The notes beneath the pieces are model-generated. The model ran no database searches and had not been told where the DNA came from. It saw nothing but the letters and a program-made list of their open reading frames with translations. The position numbers were made by a program, and so were the translations under genes. From Bryoerythrophyllum caledonicum (lineage: Eukaryota > Streptophyta > Bryopsida > Pottiales > Pottiaceae), in the NCBI GenBank assembly GCA_963971425.1, contig OZ020525.1:17180187-17244186 (forward strand): a DNA stretch of 64,000 nt, in the 5' to 3' direction. This document shows positions 55,401 to 64,000 of the stretch, in pieces; the first letter of the stretch is position 1; every line of letters begins with the position of its first letter.

Positions 55401-56006
55401 CTTCTCCGGCTCAGTCAAGAAATCATCTCCTCCAATCTTCAAGTTTGCCAACGTCTCTTTGGTAAACTTGTGTCCAATCCTTCTTGCTTCTCTCAAACTT
55501 GGCTCTTTCTCAGCTTGTTTGATATGATCATCAGTATCAGATGGTAGCTGAGTAGCCACTGGCTTCACTTTCTTGGCCACAGTTTTATATTTTGTATAAA
55601 CTGCAGCCTCCGGTCTCTGTCCATCAATTTTGAAGTCACACAGCTTTGTTATTGCTGTTGAAATCTCATGATACATTGAACTTGTATGGACATTGACAAT
55701 GCAATGTGTAATCTTCTCTTCATCCTTATCTGCCTCTAGATCTTGCAAAGTCTGTAAGATATCATCTGGCATTCCATTTTCTTCGTAAATACCAGAAATG
55801 CTTTCATCTACCTCTACAACATTCATCTTTTTAAGATTTTTCTCCATCTTTTTCACAAGCTTTCTACATACAGGGTCCAAGTCTTTGACACCCGTAAATC
55901 TTTCAAAGCCACACTTTGTCACACTTAAAAATCCACACTTAACACTAGTATGTACATTGGGGAATCTACCAGTCTTAGTTCCCTTAGCACCCGTGGATCC
56001 CCACAT
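52449..56006 (-). CDS. Pol polyprotein of Ty3 element 3 (RT, RNase H, integrase)
   Basis: The frame (ATG 56006, but open further upstream across the gag stop) is 1,185 codons with no defects. Reverse transcriptase: WFTVPKKSGALRFIQDMQP, DLYSGYDQFQLA, LPQGATNSVAHMQ and PFVDDIPMKG (catalytic DD at about residue 392). RNase H starts VTVDTSPIAIGWAVG (about 557). Integrase has a zinc finger (GHRGVWATYTKI..CVVCQ) and Asp, Asp, Glu at QWMIDLVAMP, MRADRGE and EANGKIERGH (about 858, 915, 950). The RT is unlike that of elements 1 and 2: LPQGATNS replaces MPFGLCNAP, and about 20 extra residues follow the DD box. Pol lies in the -1 frame relative to gag, so a frameshift is probably needed. Confidence 0.95.
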   Translation of the reverse strand: MWGSTGAKGTKTGRFPNVHTSVKCGFLSVTKCGFERFTGVKDLDPVCRKLVKKMEKNLKKMNVVEVDESISGIYEENGMPDDILQTLQDLEADKDEEKITHCIVNVHTSSMYHEISTAITKLCDFKIDGQRPEAAVYTKYKTVAKKVKPVATQLPSDTDDHIKQAEKEPSLREARRIGHKFTKETLANLKIGGDDFLTEPEKKKFQDMLSMHGKAFASSPDEIGCVQPSIVAPMVIFTVPHIPWDLKPIPVPRALLPKLVELLKEKTRMGILEPSMAPYSNRWFTVPKKSGALRFIQDMQPANGVTIRNKGSGPNVDEVAEAFAGHAIYSIGDLYSGYDQFQLAAESRDLTTMKTPLGLVRMCTLPQGATNSVAHMQSAMNQILRDFVPEKTIPFVDDIPMKGCEEKERDLTIQDDGCRAFVSNHIEDVAKILSKLEEVNLTLSIEKSKFGVDEILVVGHLCGSYGRKPNPEKVDAIGRMKACSNVTEVRRFLGACVFYQIWIPHFAHISEPLYKLLRKRNKFVWQCEQDKAMIELKKILESPSVLKQVSYTCGRPVIVTVDTSPIAIGWAVGQDDEEGKRFAIRFGARILTERQRAYPQVKRELWGALTALKADRNYLIGAEVVLETDCLPLLGMIANCSSPDIAMLRWIAYIKSLNPVLVHIEGKKNSVADMLSRARYFKEEEMMAHEHGEELLHGGYVMNIDGESTSTRVLPFKDELYEGKLRDIGLYLSTMERQRSWMDKTFKDIRHQSYGYLLKDGFLWKRAKRAGDVPLRVVGDSGTKTQILQELHGTLWAGHRGVWATYTKIKERYWWKGLYKDVEEFVASCVVCQLQSKVRHRDELHPTYPIAIHFQWMIDLVAMPSAMWGMKYLVLAREELSNFVEGRALRTKATENVCRFILEDIFSRYGSIGRMRADRGELNATEAKEFFKRYGVQLKLTTAYNPEANGKIERGHPPIIHALVKACKGKPSLWPKLLPFALWADRTTHSTVTGYMPVELMYGQKPIMPVENDIPTWVFLSWEDGINRERLLELRIQQLARLPEDLEIALEKMKTARLGNKERFDKTHRLRRKKIREGDWVLVFDSTLEHQHSTVRKFAKRWIGPYVVIKVHLNGTYSLRELDGVPLRVPVAGKRIKVFRRSDRFHLEDLEDILDPQQFDDTDQPEDENEDLEDAVRDNQDSEDD

Positions 56007-56020
56007 CCCACGTGTGCCCT

Positions 56021-58468
56021 CTAGAAATCCGAGAAGTTCGAAGAAGTTGGTAGAGGGATTTCTCTGAGTTGAAGTCGATGCCTCTCATTGTCAGGTCTCA
56101 CCGTTAAGAACTGCACTGACCTCTTTCCATCAACACTTCGGATACGGGCATAATGAGACCCGTCATCCAACACCTTGGTCTCCATTCGTGAAGCAGTGAT
56201 AAATGGTTGGCCCAAAATTATCGGATAGGCGCTAACATTTTGAACAAAGAAATTTTGTTCAACCTCTACATCTCCAATCTTCGTGAGTACTGCAGGGCAA
56301 GCACCATGCAACCGAGTCCGTCCACTATTAGCTGCTCTCATGACCCAACCATGATCCGTGTCGATTGGCCATTTGCCCTTCTCATAGACATTTCGAGATA
56401 TTATGTTAATCTCTGAACCATGATCAACAAGGGCTAAAACGTGGTCATCGATCCCTCCGAGCTTTATCTTCGTTTCAGTAGTGGCCCTAGCCCAAAATGG
56501 TAGATCGAACTCAATCTTCTCTTCATTTTCTTTCATGTTGGGAAGATCATAAGAGAATTGAAAGGTTCGTGCTTCCTCCTTGGAAACTTCTTCTTCTTGA
56601 CCTATTGGCTCACCCATCATAGCAAATACCTCACCAATCTCTGTCTCTTCATCTTCGGTCATGTGAGTATCTAAAGCTCTGACCATCACAGCCTCAGCTG
56701 TCATCTGCCTCTTCCTCTTGATGATGTCAATGATTAACTCATGGAAATCTTTCTTGGCTATGCCAAGTGCTTCTCTCAATGTAAATTCGATCTTGGCATC
56801 CAAGATCCTTTCCTCCAATACCCCTTTCAGATCAATAGAGGTCTCAATGTCTGACTGGAGCTTGTAAGCAGGCATTTTTCCCTTCACCTTGGTAGAGTCT
56901 CCTTTTTCTTCTCCTCTTTTGCTATCACTGGAATGTCTGCTTGGCCCATTCTTCTCTTTCTCTTTATTCTTCTCCCACCATTCCTTTGGTAACGGTGCAT
57001 CACTAGGGCGCACAGTACTAGGGTCCGTCGGCTTTGAACGTGTAGGAACCCTCTTTCTCATCTCCTTTGCAGGCTCATTCTGCACTGGAGATCTTCTCTT
57101 TGCTTCTGGCTCAACACCATCGTCAGCATCAAGTCTTACACGTTTTTCTTCAACGGAGGCCTCGCGGAGCTCATCATTGTCCTTTTCTTCATACATAAAT
57201 GCTCTGATGCTATTTGCATCAACTGGATCTTCCCATCCAGTTGCATTTCTGATGGCTTGAGCTCCTCTCTTCATTAATATTTGAGTTTGAACAGATAAAG
57301 CTTTATCTGAATGGTGCTCGACTTGAACGTGGTAAGTATCAGCTTCGTGCACTTGTACGTAGCTGGATCTTGCCATCTTCTCTTCCATGAGCTTCCTCAT
57401 TCCACCTCTTCCAAAATTGGTCCCCAATGGAGAGTTTGTTGAGGCATCGTGAATCTTCCCATCTTTGTAGTAGACATGAACATTCTTGAGTGCCTCTTCA
57501 TACGATTCACAGCCTCTGAGATTGTGCTCAGTCTCCTCATCACACCAAACACACCTCCTTGAATATTTTCTCGCACCATCGGATGGTTGGGAAGAAGAAG
57601 CTCCCCTAGCCTTCTTCAACTCAGTAAATTCCACCCTTAGCTCTCGAAAACCCTTAATAAGTTCTTCGAGGGCATTTCCTTCGGTGGTCTTAGTGGTTTT
57701 CAAAGTAGGTCCCGAAGTTGTCGAAGGTGTTGGGGCAAAAGACACCTTAAGAGACTTCGGAGTCTGAATAGGCTCCACTTCAACGCCTCTTGACCTCACA
57801 CGCCGTTGTTTGGCCAAGAGAATCACCGTTTCTTCAACCCTCCTCCAATCATTGGTAAAGCCCCCTTCTGTCGTACGATCTCCAAGGAGTAGAAGCAGCT
57901 TGTCTTCAAGTGCAGCATCTGTTGCTTGGAGAAAAAGTTCTGCCTTCCTAGAATCCAAAAGGCGCCTCTCTGCCATGGGTAGTTGACTGAACTTCTTCTC
58001 AAAGTCTCTCAACAGCTCGTTGGGACCCATCGAATTCCCAGGCCGTTGCTCCACCCATTCAAGAAATGACCTCTTTGTCATTCTCTCAGAGTCTTCATCA
58101 AAGTATTCATCTCGGAGCCGCTCAGCAAAGTTTGGCCATGAGATGACCATCTCACGGATCTCTTGAACCCGGTCGCGAATGTCAGGTACAACCGCCATAC
58201 CAAAGATGTGCATCATTTGATTGTCATCAACCTGATGCACTTCCATCTCACACACGTAGGTTCGCAAGAACTTAGAGATGTTCTTGCCATCGAACCTTCC
58301 AATCTTGGAAACAACAGCTTTAAGAGCCTTAGTGGCACCTTGCCCACCTTGATTTGCTCTATGTTGTTCCATGAATAGGGCTAACGCCCCTAAAATGTCC
58401 TCCATAGGCATTTGGACTCCACCGGTGCCTCTTCCTCCAACACCAGCGGTCCCATCAGCGTCTCCCAT
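56021..58468 (-). CDS. Gag-protease of Ty3 element 3
   Basis: I choose ATG 58468 (MGDADGTAGVGG), which is only 49 nt from the LTR. The capsid-like region has IGRFDGKNISKFLRTYVCEM and EYFDEDSERMTKRSFLEWV. A zinc-knuckle-like CVWCDEETEHNLRGC follows (H spacing one residue longer than the CCHC consensus). A long charged linker leads to an aspartic protease with ALVDHGSEINIIS (about residue 679) and YPIILGQPFI. The frame ends at TAG 56021-56023; pol overlaps in the -1 frame around GGATTTCTAG. Confidence 0.92.
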   Translation of the reverse strand: MGDADGTAGVGGRGTGGVQMPMEDILGALALFMEQHRANQGGQGATKALKAVVSKIGRFDGKNISKFLRTYVCEMEVHQVDDNQMMHIFGMAVVPDIRDRVQEIREMVISWPNFAERLRDEYFDEDSERMTKRSFLEWVEQRPGNSMGPNELLRDFEKKFSQLPMAERRLLDSRKAELFLQATDAALEDKLLLLLGDRTTEGGFTNDWRRVEETVILLAKQRRVRSRGVEVEPIQTPKSLKVSFAPTPSTTSGPTLKTTKTTEGNALEELIKGFRELRVEFTELKKARGASSSQPSDGARKYSRRCVWCDEETEHNLRGCESYEEALKNVHVYYKDGKIHDASTNSPLGTNFGRGGMRKLMEEKMARSSYVQVHEADTYHVQVEHHSDKALSVQTQILMKRGAQAIRNATGWEDPVDANSIRAFMYEEKDNDELREASVEEKRVRLDADDGVEPEAKRRSPVQNEPAKEMRKRVPTRSKPTDPSTVRPSDAPLPKEWWEKNKEKEKNGPSRHSSDSKRGEEKGDSTKVKGKMPAYKLQSDIETSIDLKGVLEERILDAKIEFTLREALGIAKKDFHELIIDIIKRKRQMTAEAVMVRALDTHMTEDEETEIGEVFAMMGEPIGQEEEVSKEEARTFQFSYDLPNMKENEEKIEFDLPFWARATTETKIKLGGIDDHVLALVDHGSEINIISRNVYEKGKWPIDTDHGWVMRAANSGRTRLHGACPAVLTKIGDVEVEQNFFVQNVSAYPIILGQPFITASRMETKVLDDGSHYARIRSVDGKRSVQFLTVRPDNERHRLQLREIPLPTSSNFSDF

Positions 58469-58497
58469 AGCAAAACCACGCAAGTCGCCTCAAAACT

Positions 58498-58515
58498 CTC
58501 TCAGTGGAAGCACCA
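58498..58515 (-). other. Primer-binding site of Ty3 element 3
   Basis: The minus strand reads TGGTGCTTCCACTGAGAG two bases inside the 5' LTR. The TGG start fits pairing with a tRNA CCA end; I cannot assign the tRNA. Confidence 0.6.
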
Positions 58516-58517
58516 AA

Positions 58518-60416
58518 TGTCGTGTAGAGAGGGGAGCGCTTTGAGAATACGCGAGGTATCTGGCTGCGACTTCGTATAGTCTGCTACGGAGTTCTGTCAA
58601 ATCTTGTGGTCTTCGGTCTTCAGTCTTCAGTCTTCAGTCTTCAGTCTTCAAACTCCTCCCCGTTGGCCTATCCTGTGGTGGCTCTAAAGGGTTAAGGGTA
58701 AAGGTGGGTGATAAGAAACCACGGCCTCGGACGGGTAAAACGGGACGGCCAGACCACAAGCTGAAACCGTCCGAAAGATTGGCTCCTAAAATTCAAACCC
58801 ACGGTGACCAGCAAACGTGCCTCACCGGTGGGAACGACATAAACACGACCGTGTGGGCAATTAACCCCACTTCGCCGCAACAAAGTTTACAAGAACAGAA
58901 TTGAAATACAACTAGCCTCCAAAACTGGCTTGGAATCACAAAAAAAGAAATCGGACCACAAGCCACAACACACTTGTCCCCATCTTCTCTTCTCTTCAAT
59001 CCTCAAGTCTTCAATTCTTCCATCCTTCAACTCCAAAGTCTTCAAGTGTTCAAAAACACTAAGAAACTCAAAAGAAGTGTTCAAAAACACAATGGAAAAG
59101 TTTCACCAAGGCTGTAACCTTCAAACAAGTGACACCGATGACTCAAAACTTCAAATACTAAGTGTAATAGCTCTCTGGAAAGCTAATTCAGACAACTAAC
59201 ACTCCTCCAAATTTCAAGTCAATCTAAACTACTGTCCGAAAGATATACGAGTTCAAAGTTCTGCCCCTCCAGATATTCAATCGCTCATAACTTCTTCTTC
59301 AAAACTCCAAATCTAAATTGTATTAACTTTTTGAAGAGCTATGACCATGGTTTACGCACCTTCCAATTCTCAAACAATTCCAAACTACTGTCCAAAAGTT
59401 ATGGACAATCAAAGTTCTGCCTACCCCTATTCATTCAAATCTCTATAACTTCTTGCTCACAACTCCAAATCTCAATTGTAATATCTTTCTATAAAGCTAA
59501 GATAGAGATGCACAGTCCCTCAAAATCTCAAATCAAATTGAGAACTACAGAAAAAGTTGTGGCTCCTCGAAACCTCTGCCCCTCAATGGATGGCCTCGGG
59601 TTTTCACAGAATTAAAACCTCAATAACTTTTTCTCTACAACTCCGAATTCAAATTTTAAAACGAGTATGGAAAGCTCTTGAAACAAGGAACAAGATCACA
59701 AATTTTTCAATTCCATAGCATTCAAGCTCAACGAGTTACACACAGTCAAAGTTCTGCTCCAAACCCTTGCTCTCTCACCCGCACACACACACACACTCAC
59801 TAAGGAATATCTTTTCCAACTTTTCCACCTCAAGTGGACGTGGGCACTCCAGCCCATGTCACCCTATCCAAAGTACCCCACAAGGTACTTTGCTACTTTC
59901 TTATCCTTTCCACTTTCAACCACATAAATCCCCTAGTCTTTTATTTATTGGAAGACTAAAAATTTAGACCTTCCAACCAACAAGATAAGTAAAATAAAAA
60001 AAATAACTAAAAAATAAATAAATAAAAACTTATCGAAAGTTAGCTGATGGAACGGACGTATAAAGGTGTTGATTCGCACAACCTGATCGCCAAGTCGTGG
60101 ACTTGGTTGGCTGGAAATGTCGTGGTCAGTGGCCGCCGCCAGTCCGGGTTCGAACCCGATCGAGCCCGTCGAGTGGTTGAGCGGCCCACGGCTTGGCTCG
60201 CTAGTGAGGCAGGAAAAATACCAGTCAACCCGCTACCTACCCCCCTGAGCAGTGACAAGAGCGGTGCAGCACCTACATGCTAACACTTGCCCAAATCCTC
60301 AAACCGTGGTTCTCACCACGACCAAACATTTTTATCCCAACTCCTTACTTATTAAAATCCACACATATAAAGACTAATACTTGTATGTACATGATGGAAG
60401 AATTTCCATCAGGACA
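58518..60416 (-). repeat. Right (5') LTR of Ty3 element 3
   Basis: Same length and apparently same sequence as 50507-52405. Confidence 0.95.
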
Positions 60417-60516
60417 CCGTATTGTCACTAGTATTCCTAGATCTAGTCCGTCTTAGAGTCGAGGTTTCCAATGGCGCTTCCAAGGTGGGGCGTTGAGATC
60501 GAGTGGAACGGGACAT
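60417..60516 (-). CDS. First 34 codons of Ty3 element 2 gag-pol, separated by element 3
   Basis: ATG 60516 begins MSRSTRSQRPTLEAPLE; the frame stays open to the CCGT duplication and, with element 3 removed, enters the main frame at VDISEGFLEV. The predicted first codon of the main part is a GTG, which by itself indicates a missing start. Confidence 0.9.
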
Positions 60517-62037
60517 CTACTCCAAGTCAAATCCAAGCTTCAATCCCTGTGGCTTCCATCCAATTCCAGTGTGATAAGGTATCTACTACGCATTCGATCC
60601 TATCAACGTGCTTGTGAGTAACGTGAGTATGTGGAATTTGCACGTGTGGCCACTTCCACCTACATCACCTTAATCACACTCTATACGGAGGACCACTAGA
60701 ACCAAGACAATAATTTTTTTTAAAAATATTCTTTTAAAGCTCGATGAAGCCGCCGAAGAAACCTGTTCAAAGGACTTACCCATCATGGGCAACGACAAAG
60801 AGCTAACTCGTTGAGAAGTGTCTCCACGGGCATCACCCCGTGCAAAGCCAAATCCCAACAAGCGCCATACAATACAAACCCAACTGTGGGGCTGACCTAG
60901 ATCTTAGCAATAGAAGGTGTGATCCTTGGTAACCCCCTTGGTAACACTCTGGTAACTCCCTCTTGGTAACACTCCGGTAACACTCCGGTAACACCCTCGG
61001 TATCCCCCTTCACCTTCCACCGACTAAGTTAGGCATTACCCGCTAGGAAGGAAACAACATGGAATACGAGACAAAATCCATAAAATGTGTGGACTTGGAT
61101 TATCACCGAGCAGAAAACGTACCTGGCTGCGTCGCCAGCCAACCTGTCACAATTAATTCGAATACGACCGTGGACCTACACGCAACTAACGGGACTAATG
61201 GCCAACTAGGTAATTAATCAGCAAGTTATAGAGGGAAATTACGTACTTCAAGCAACTTCTGCCAATCCACAGTTAGCACAAGTTCGTTGCATACAAGAGT
61301 TTTAGCTGGCCAAGTCTACCGAATCTAAGGCAATTCTCCGTGGGGCACGAGGTTCCGAATTCTTAATCACAATGTCCACCCTAGCATAATTCTAAGTTAC
61401 TAACGCGGTCCTAATGCCATGAAAAAGGTCTAGGGTACATACCTCAAGCCGCGCTCCTTCCTATCACGACCCCAGCTTCTTGAAAACCCTCCATAGCTCC
61501 AACTCTCCTCCATGGCAGCTCATTCAACCATTCATACAATTAACTTAAAACAAAAAATTTAAAAACTCCAACAAATACCAAGTTGTACTAACCTTGGTGG
61601 TTAGTCAAGCACGGGGAGAAGGAAGGGGCGCCCTTGTCCCATACCCGGGCTCATGCACCCTTCCCCTTCGGCCTAGAAGCTCACTGGAATTCTTACGAAT
61701 ACCGTAGGAGGGCCTCAACCTTTCACCCCTAGGCCCCGTTGCTCGACACAAAGCCACAAGACTAGAAGGAGATCCCTCCAGCACAATGTGTTTGTGGCTG
61801 GAAGGTCGGGAAACCACACTCCCTCCTAGTCCCCCACCTTAAAACACAACTTGGCACACACACAAAACTAACAACTAACAACTAACAACTAATACTTAAG
61901 AGAGTTAAGCACTTACCTCAACTACTCAACGCCGCACCACCACCAAAAATCTCATAGCGTTTGCACCTACATCCAAGGTAGAACAACAACACAAATCAAT
62001 CAATAAACACGCCTGGCTCCCGGCAGACGCACCAAAA
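60517..62037 (-). other. Leader of Ty3 element 2 with primer-binding site
   Basis: The primer site TGGTGCGTCTGCCGGGA (minus, 62018-62034) lies 3 nt from the LTR. The leader also has a GGTAACACTC-type short tandem repeat (60930-61005) and an AACAACTAAC run (61868-61898). No gene is recognised. Confidence 0.75.
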
Positions 62038-64000
62038 TGTGAGCCAAATAAACCACCCCCTAATGGGTGGCTTATCTTGAACACAAGACCCCAATGTGGG
62101 ATACAGCCCTTTGTGCAATCAACACTCAAGACCACATGCATACCTCACACTTAGAGCACAACGGTTCATGATGTGTTTAATGCAATGTTTTACTTATCAT
62201 AAGTGCATTAGGGGTGAATTATGTTTTTAATTATGGGCGGACTTTGAACCTCTTTATCTTTTGCATTATAGCTCCGTTTTTAATGTTTTTTGGCTTAAAC
62301 AGGATCAACACCTTCTTGCTAACTTGATTAGACGATTATGCTTTGAGTCAGGACCCTTACACGACCTCTACAGACAGATAACAGCAGACAGACCCGAATT
62401 CAAGCCAACCTTTACTCAGCTGTAACTTGTTGAGTTGGAATCCAAATTGAACGATTTGACCACCCATATTGACTTATTTTTTGTGCTCTTGCCAATGGAT
62501 TAATAAAAGTTTAGGTTAAGACCCCGGAGACCACCGAATTCAGACAGCCAGCCGCGACAGAACCCAAGATCCGCAGAAACTTTAGTTGATCATAACTCAT
62601 TGAGTTTGACTCCGAATTGGGTGTTCTAAAGCTTATTCTTACTGAATTGGTGTGTTCTTCACGATGAGACCTCCCAAAACAGACCGATGGACCAGAATTA
62701 CCCTAGAATCAGCAGGCCAAGGCGACGGCAGACCACACCAACAACCAACTCACATACACCAACGACTTCACCATCATCACCATAACTTGAGGAAGATAAA
62801 ATCAATCGACACATGCAAATAAGCAATGCCCGATAGTTCATGAATTGGTGCAATTGCAATAGGTTCCAATTTGATCAAATACCCAACTCTGGCCAAAATT
62901 GAGCATTGCTTCCGCACTGATTTCAACACCGGAAATTTGCAACAACCTAGGATCTTACATCACAACGTCCATCAAAAAGCATGGAATTTCGGAAGAATGA
63001 GAACTCCCTGGTTGCCTCTTGCCGAGGCACCCTCGCAGCCGCTGCGCCGGAGCTACTCTCCGTCTCGCGATCTGCAACTGATCTTGCGATCTCGCGATCG
63101 GCGCTCCAGCTCCTCCTCCGGATCTGGTGCTCTACTTGTTTCTCGTCCGCCCTTTCTCGCAGCAGCCCGGCGCTCTCCTCGCACAGCAGATCCGTACCCG
63201 ATCGGAACCCAGCAGCCTTCCAGCACCAACACGCCGCTCCGGATCCTCAACCTCCAGGCCCTTCCCTTCTTCGTCGCACCCTACCGACTCGCAAACGTCT
63301 GCTCCAGCCCTCCGAACCCTCTCGCACTTACTGCCGAGACCAAGCACACCAGTCGCGAGCGCCCGCACAGCGTCACCTTGACTCCCTTCAACGGACACCA
63401 CGAGACGACCACCTTCAGTACCGCCTCCACACAGAACTCCACACCGACAATCTTCGGCGCTCCACCAGGGCTCAGGCCGACCTCCAGCAGAACCTCCGTA
63501 CCGGACTCCACGATCACCAGGATCACATCCTCCAGCCGCAATCTCCAAGAGCCCACTTCCCACGATCCAGCACTCGCGGCTCCTTCGTCAACACAACAAT
63601 CAACAGACTCTCCCGATTTCCAACCAGAAACCCTCAGTCTCCACACTCAAGTGCCCCGCGATCTCTCAACTCCCCAACAATCACTCTCGCTCACTGCTCG
63701 TGGCTTACGCTCCGCTCTCCCACACACTCTCACAGGCGGGGCTCTTCCCCTCCACACGTCTCCCTCGAGACCCAACGACCCAAAAAAAAAAAAGAGAGAG
63801 AACGAAAACAATCCCTGTTCGCAGTCAACCCAGCACCCTCTAGCCCCAACGGCAGCCGCGCTCGCAACTCGCGCTGGAAGTCCAGCGTTTCTTCAGCAGA
63901 TTCCGGGGAATATTCCCCGGGAAAACCCAAAATTCCCCCTCGCCAGCTCGGGGGAAGGAAGAAAACAAAAATAAAAAAGTTTTTAAAGGCAGCTTCGGCA
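62038..64000 (-). repeat. Right (5') LTR of Ty3 element 2, truncated by the window end
   Basis: It repeats 41886-43848 without any difference I could see. By comparison with the left LTR it should end near 64533. Confidence 0.95.

Larger units (their letters stand above)
50507..60416 (-). mobile_element. Ty3/gypsy-like LTR retrotransposon 3, apparently intact, 9.9 kb
   Basis: The 1899-bp LTRs (offset 8011) show no difference in the stretches I compared. Gag and pol are open throughout, a primer site and polypurine tract are present, and a 4-5 bp duplication flanks it. It sits 34 codons into the gag-pol gene of element 2. All of this points to very recent insertion, and by sequence it could still be competent. 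Confidence 0.94.
41886..64000 (-). mobile_element. Ty3/gypsy LTR retrotransposon 2 (interrupted by element 3; right end outside window)
   Basis: Direct repeats at 41886-44381 and from 62038 onward (constant offset 20152) are its LTRs. Between them lie, on the minus strand, a leader with primer site, one gag-pol frame and the nested element 3. Without element 3 the full length would be about 12.7 kb. The LTR copies look identical as far as visible, so insertion is recent. Confidence 0.93.

Noticed and set aside
61605..62141. Minus-strand frames in the leader of element 2
   Set aside because: They sit between the primer-binding site and the gag start, have no motifs and are likely chance frames.

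Overview
The window is eukaryotic nuclear DNA made almost entirely of transposable elements. Spliceosomal GT-AG introns, plant-type Ty3/gypsy elements, a Mutator-like transposase with a SWIM finger and very low gene density point to a streptophyte with a large repeat-rich genome. The protein styles remind me of charophytes such as Chara, but that is recognition from memory and only moderately sure. I see no clear single-copy host gene, rRNA, tRNA or CRISPR array.

Layout. (1) 1-10.7 kb: an element-like unit with two divergent genes. A multi-exon minus-strand gene (start 6438, running off the left edge) encodes a protein with a ParB/sulfiredoxin-like DGNHR motif followed by a beta-class DNA-methyltransferase-like motif. 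A plus-strand Mutator-like (MULE) transposase gene lies at 7113-10684. (2) 11.2-41.7 kb: a decayed transposase gene of another superfamily (P-element/THAP9-like signature), split by a 26-kb insertion with a 5-bp target duplication (TGACT). (3) That insertion, 14575-40638, is Ty3/gypsy element 1 on the minus strand. (4) Its left LTR is itself split by a 12.9-kb MULE (16583-29513) with degenerate inverted termini and a 9-10 bp target duplication. This MULE carries a second copy of the same transposase, the 3' half of a methyltransferase gene of the same kind, a coiled-coil/RING-like gene, two small hypothetical genes and a large palindrome-rich repeat block. (5) 41886 to beyond 64000: Ty3/gypsy element 2 (minus), whose gag-pol frame is interrupted 34 codons after its ATG by (6) Ty3/gypsy element 3 (50507-60416, minus), which has apparently identical 1899-bp LTRs and intact gag and pol.

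The main point of interest is the MULE family. In both copies a minus-strand ParB-like/DNA-methyltransferase gene lies beside, and points away from, the transposase, with palindromic repeats in or next to the methyltransferase gene. The N-terminal half is readable in copy 1 and the C-terminal half in copy 2, so together they outline one methylase whose motifs run in the order IV then I. This suggests a transposon with its own DNA methylase. Older components carry in-frame stops nearly all explainable by C-to-T change at CAA, CAG, CGA or (opposite strand) TGG codons, while elements 2 and 3 look young and free of them.
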